NCBI RefSeq assembly: GCF_051401765.1
Contig: NW_027480423.1
Coordinates: 8,370,001 to 8,434,000, forward strand
From: Calliopsis andreniformis
Taxonomy: Eukaryota > Arthropoda > Insecta > Hymenoptera > Andrenidae
Direction: 5' to 3'
Length of the DNA stretch: 64,000 bases
Part shown: positions 62,861 to 64,000 of the stretch, in pieces
How the letters are laid out: each line of letters starts with the position of its first letter
Numbering within the stretch: the first letter of the stretch is position 1
Translations under genes and position numbers: made by a program
The notes under the pieces: generated by a model
What the model was told of the DNA's origin: nothing
What the model saw: the letters and a program-made list of their open reading frames with translations, nothing else
The model's database searches: none

Positions 62861-64000
62861 CGAAACGTAGAAATGGACATCACTTACACACTGGTTGCAA
62901 TTATTCCTGTTATACGATGGAAATGCTCTTGTATATTTATTGTATATTATGCTTCCGGTGTTGACTTCTATGGCCCTGACTATTCGATCTGGTGGAGCAA
63001 CGCCCTACAGTGAAGCCCAGGTAGCCCGGAACGTAGAAATGACCATAACTTTCACACTGGTTGCAATTATTCGTTTTATAAGACGGAAAAACTGTTGTAT
63101 TTATATTGTATTTTATGCTTCTGGCGTTGACTTCTACGGCCGTAGCTATTCAATGTGGTCGAGTAACGCCCTAGAGAGAAACCTGGGTTGCCCGGGTCGT
63201 AGAAATGACCATCACTCTCACACTGGTTGCAATTATTACTGCTATACGATGGAAAAACTGTTCCGTCTTCATGTATTTTATGCTTCGGGCGTTGACTTCT
63301 AAGGCCCTAACTATTCGATCTGGTGGAGCAACGCCCTAGGGTGAAGCCTATGTTGCTCGGAACGTAGAAATGACCATTACCTTCACGCTTGCTGCAATTA
63401 GTCCTGTTATACGATTGACAAACTGTTGGATTTTTATTGTACTTTATGCTTCTGGCGTTGACTTCTAAGGCCCTATGTATTCGATCTGGTGGAGCAATGG
63501 CTCAGAGTTAAGTCTAGGATGCCCGCAGCGTAGGAATGGCCATTACTTTCATACTGGTTGGAATTATTCCTGTTATGCGATGGAATGACTGTAGTATTTT
63601 ATGCTTCTGGCGTTGACTTCTTAGGCCCTAGCTATTCGATCTGGTCGAACAACGCCCTAGAGTGAAGCCTAGCTTGCCCGGATCCTAGGAATGACCACCA
63701 CTTTCACACTGGTTGCAATTATTCCCGTTATAAGATGGAAAAGCTGTTGTATTTTATTGTATTTTCTGCTTCTGGCTTTGACTTCTATTGTCCTAGCTAT
63801 TCGATCTGGTAGGACAACGTCCAAGAGTGTAGCCTATGTTGGCCGGAACGTAGAAATGACCATTAGTATCACACTGGTTGCAATTATTCCTGTTATACGA
63901 TGGAAGAACTGTTGTATTTTTATAGTATTTTATGCTTCTGGCGTTGACTTCTTAGGCACTAACTATTCTATCTGGTGGAGCAACCCCCTAGAGCGAAGCC
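62861..64000 (+). repeat. Return to left-type satellite monomers at the right edge
   Basis: The last seven or so monomers carry variants otherwise typical of 1-26 kb: ATACGATTGACAAACTGTTG at 63409, CTATGTATTCGATCTGG, and GGACAACGTCCAAGAGTGTA at 63811 after TTGACTTCTATTGTCC. The right-domain marks TACACTGGTAGC and ATACAATGG are absent. One monomer, near 63590, is about 11 bp short. The array continues past the window end. Confidence 0.75.

Larger units (their letters stand above)
1..64000 (+). repeat. Tandem satellite array, 166-bp monomer, about 385 copies
   Basis: The same unit recurs every 165-166 bases across the whole window with no interruption. Landmarks found in nearly every monomer, in order, are TTGCAATTATTC, GATGGAAAAACTG, TATTTTATGCTTC, GGCGTTGACTTC, CGATCTGGTGGA, GCCTAGGTTGCCCGG and AACGTAGAAATGACC. 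All copies have the same orientation; I saw no inverted block. Both window ends lie inside monomers, so the array is longer than 64 kb. Consensus GC is about 41% (68 of 166). Long satellite arrays with layered higher-order repeats are a hallmark of eukaryotic centromeric or pericentromeric heterochromatin; assigning this array to a centromere is inference. No gene, transposon, RNA gene or telomeric repeat was found inside it. The family and species are not recognised. Confidence 0.98.

Noticed and set aside
593..63302. Many open reading frames of 60-135 codons on both strands, often with similar proteins
   Set aside because: They recur with the 166-bp monomer, occur on both strands over the same DNA, and change frame and length with single-base differences. 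Because 166 is 1 more than a multiple of 3, a frame crosses into a new phase each monomer and soon hits a stop. No frame is conserved across copies, and no known domain or gene signal is visible.
1..64000. CRISPR array or other prokaryotic repeat
   Set aside because: The repeat has no separate short repeats and unique spacers: the whole 166-bp unit is repeated. There are no cas genes or other prokaryotic genes, and higher-order duplication of this kind is typical of eukaryotic satellites.
1..64000. Primate alpha satellite
   Set aside because: The period is 166 rather than 171 bp, and the familiar alpha-satellite landmarks are not present. Similarity is limited to the general centromere-like organisation and a degenerate CENP-B-like box.
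1..64000. Exact CENP-B box (all nine core bases)
   Set aside because: No exact NTTCGNNNNANNCGGGN was found by eye. The best are 8 of 9, so the motif is reported only as box-like.
1..64000. Telomeric repeats, rRNA or tRNA genes, transposon ends
   Set aside because: No run of telomere-type short repeats, no conserved RNA gene segments, and no terminal repeats or target-site duplications were seen. The monomer phase is never broken by foreign sequence.

Overview
The whole 64,000-base window is one uninterrupted tandem satellite DNA array. Its monomer is about 166 bp, so the window holds roughly 385 copies, all head-to-tail in the same orientation and running off both ends. I find no supportable protein-coding gene, RNA gene, transposon, CRISPR array or unique-sequence gap. 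The short open frames (about 60-135 codons) recur with the monomer, occur on both strands and drift between copies as expected for chance frames in a 166-bp repeat (166 is not a multiple of 3). None is annotated as a gene. The pattern of diverged monomers, multi-monomer higher-order repeats (HORs) and very recent block duplications is typical of a eukaryotic centromeric or pericentromeric satellite. I do not recognise the family, it does not look like primate alpha satellite, and the host lineage cannot be fixed from this sequence.

Layout. (1) 1 to about 26.2 kb is a left subfamily domain. Positions 1-9.1 kb are diverged monomers with small shared blocks. Positions 9.1-12.7 kb hold segments reused later. 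Then come two tandem copies of a 3,978-bp, 24-monomer unit (12,707-16,684 and 16,685-20,662) that look more than 99.8% identical by eye. These overlap a tandem pair of 2,156-bp, 13-monomer units (about 20,053-22,208 and 22,209-24,363). Positions 24.4-26.2 kb are transitional. (2) About 26.2-62.9 kb is a right subfamily domain with different diagnostic variants. It holds a 1,992-bp (12-monomer) tandem pair, a segmental duplication of about 5-6 kb (31.1-36.4 versus 37.1-41.5 kb) whose copies differ by gains and losses of whole monomers, three partial copies of a block of about 1.9 kb (44.8, 47.8 and 49.7 kb), local 332-bp dimer duplications, and scattered monomers related to the left domain. (3) About 62.9-64 kb returns to left-type variants.

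Within a monomer, the first 80 bases are AT-rich (about 29% GC in the consensus) and the last 86 are GC-richer (about 52%). Two internal motifs stand out. One is a CENP-B-box-like motif at monomer positions 29-45, matching 7 of 9 core bases in the consensus and 8 of 9 in a few variants. The other is a short dyad (hairpin-capable) element at positions 124-150 around a CCTAGG palindrome. Percent identities and block boundaries were read by eye and are approximate unless stated otherwise.
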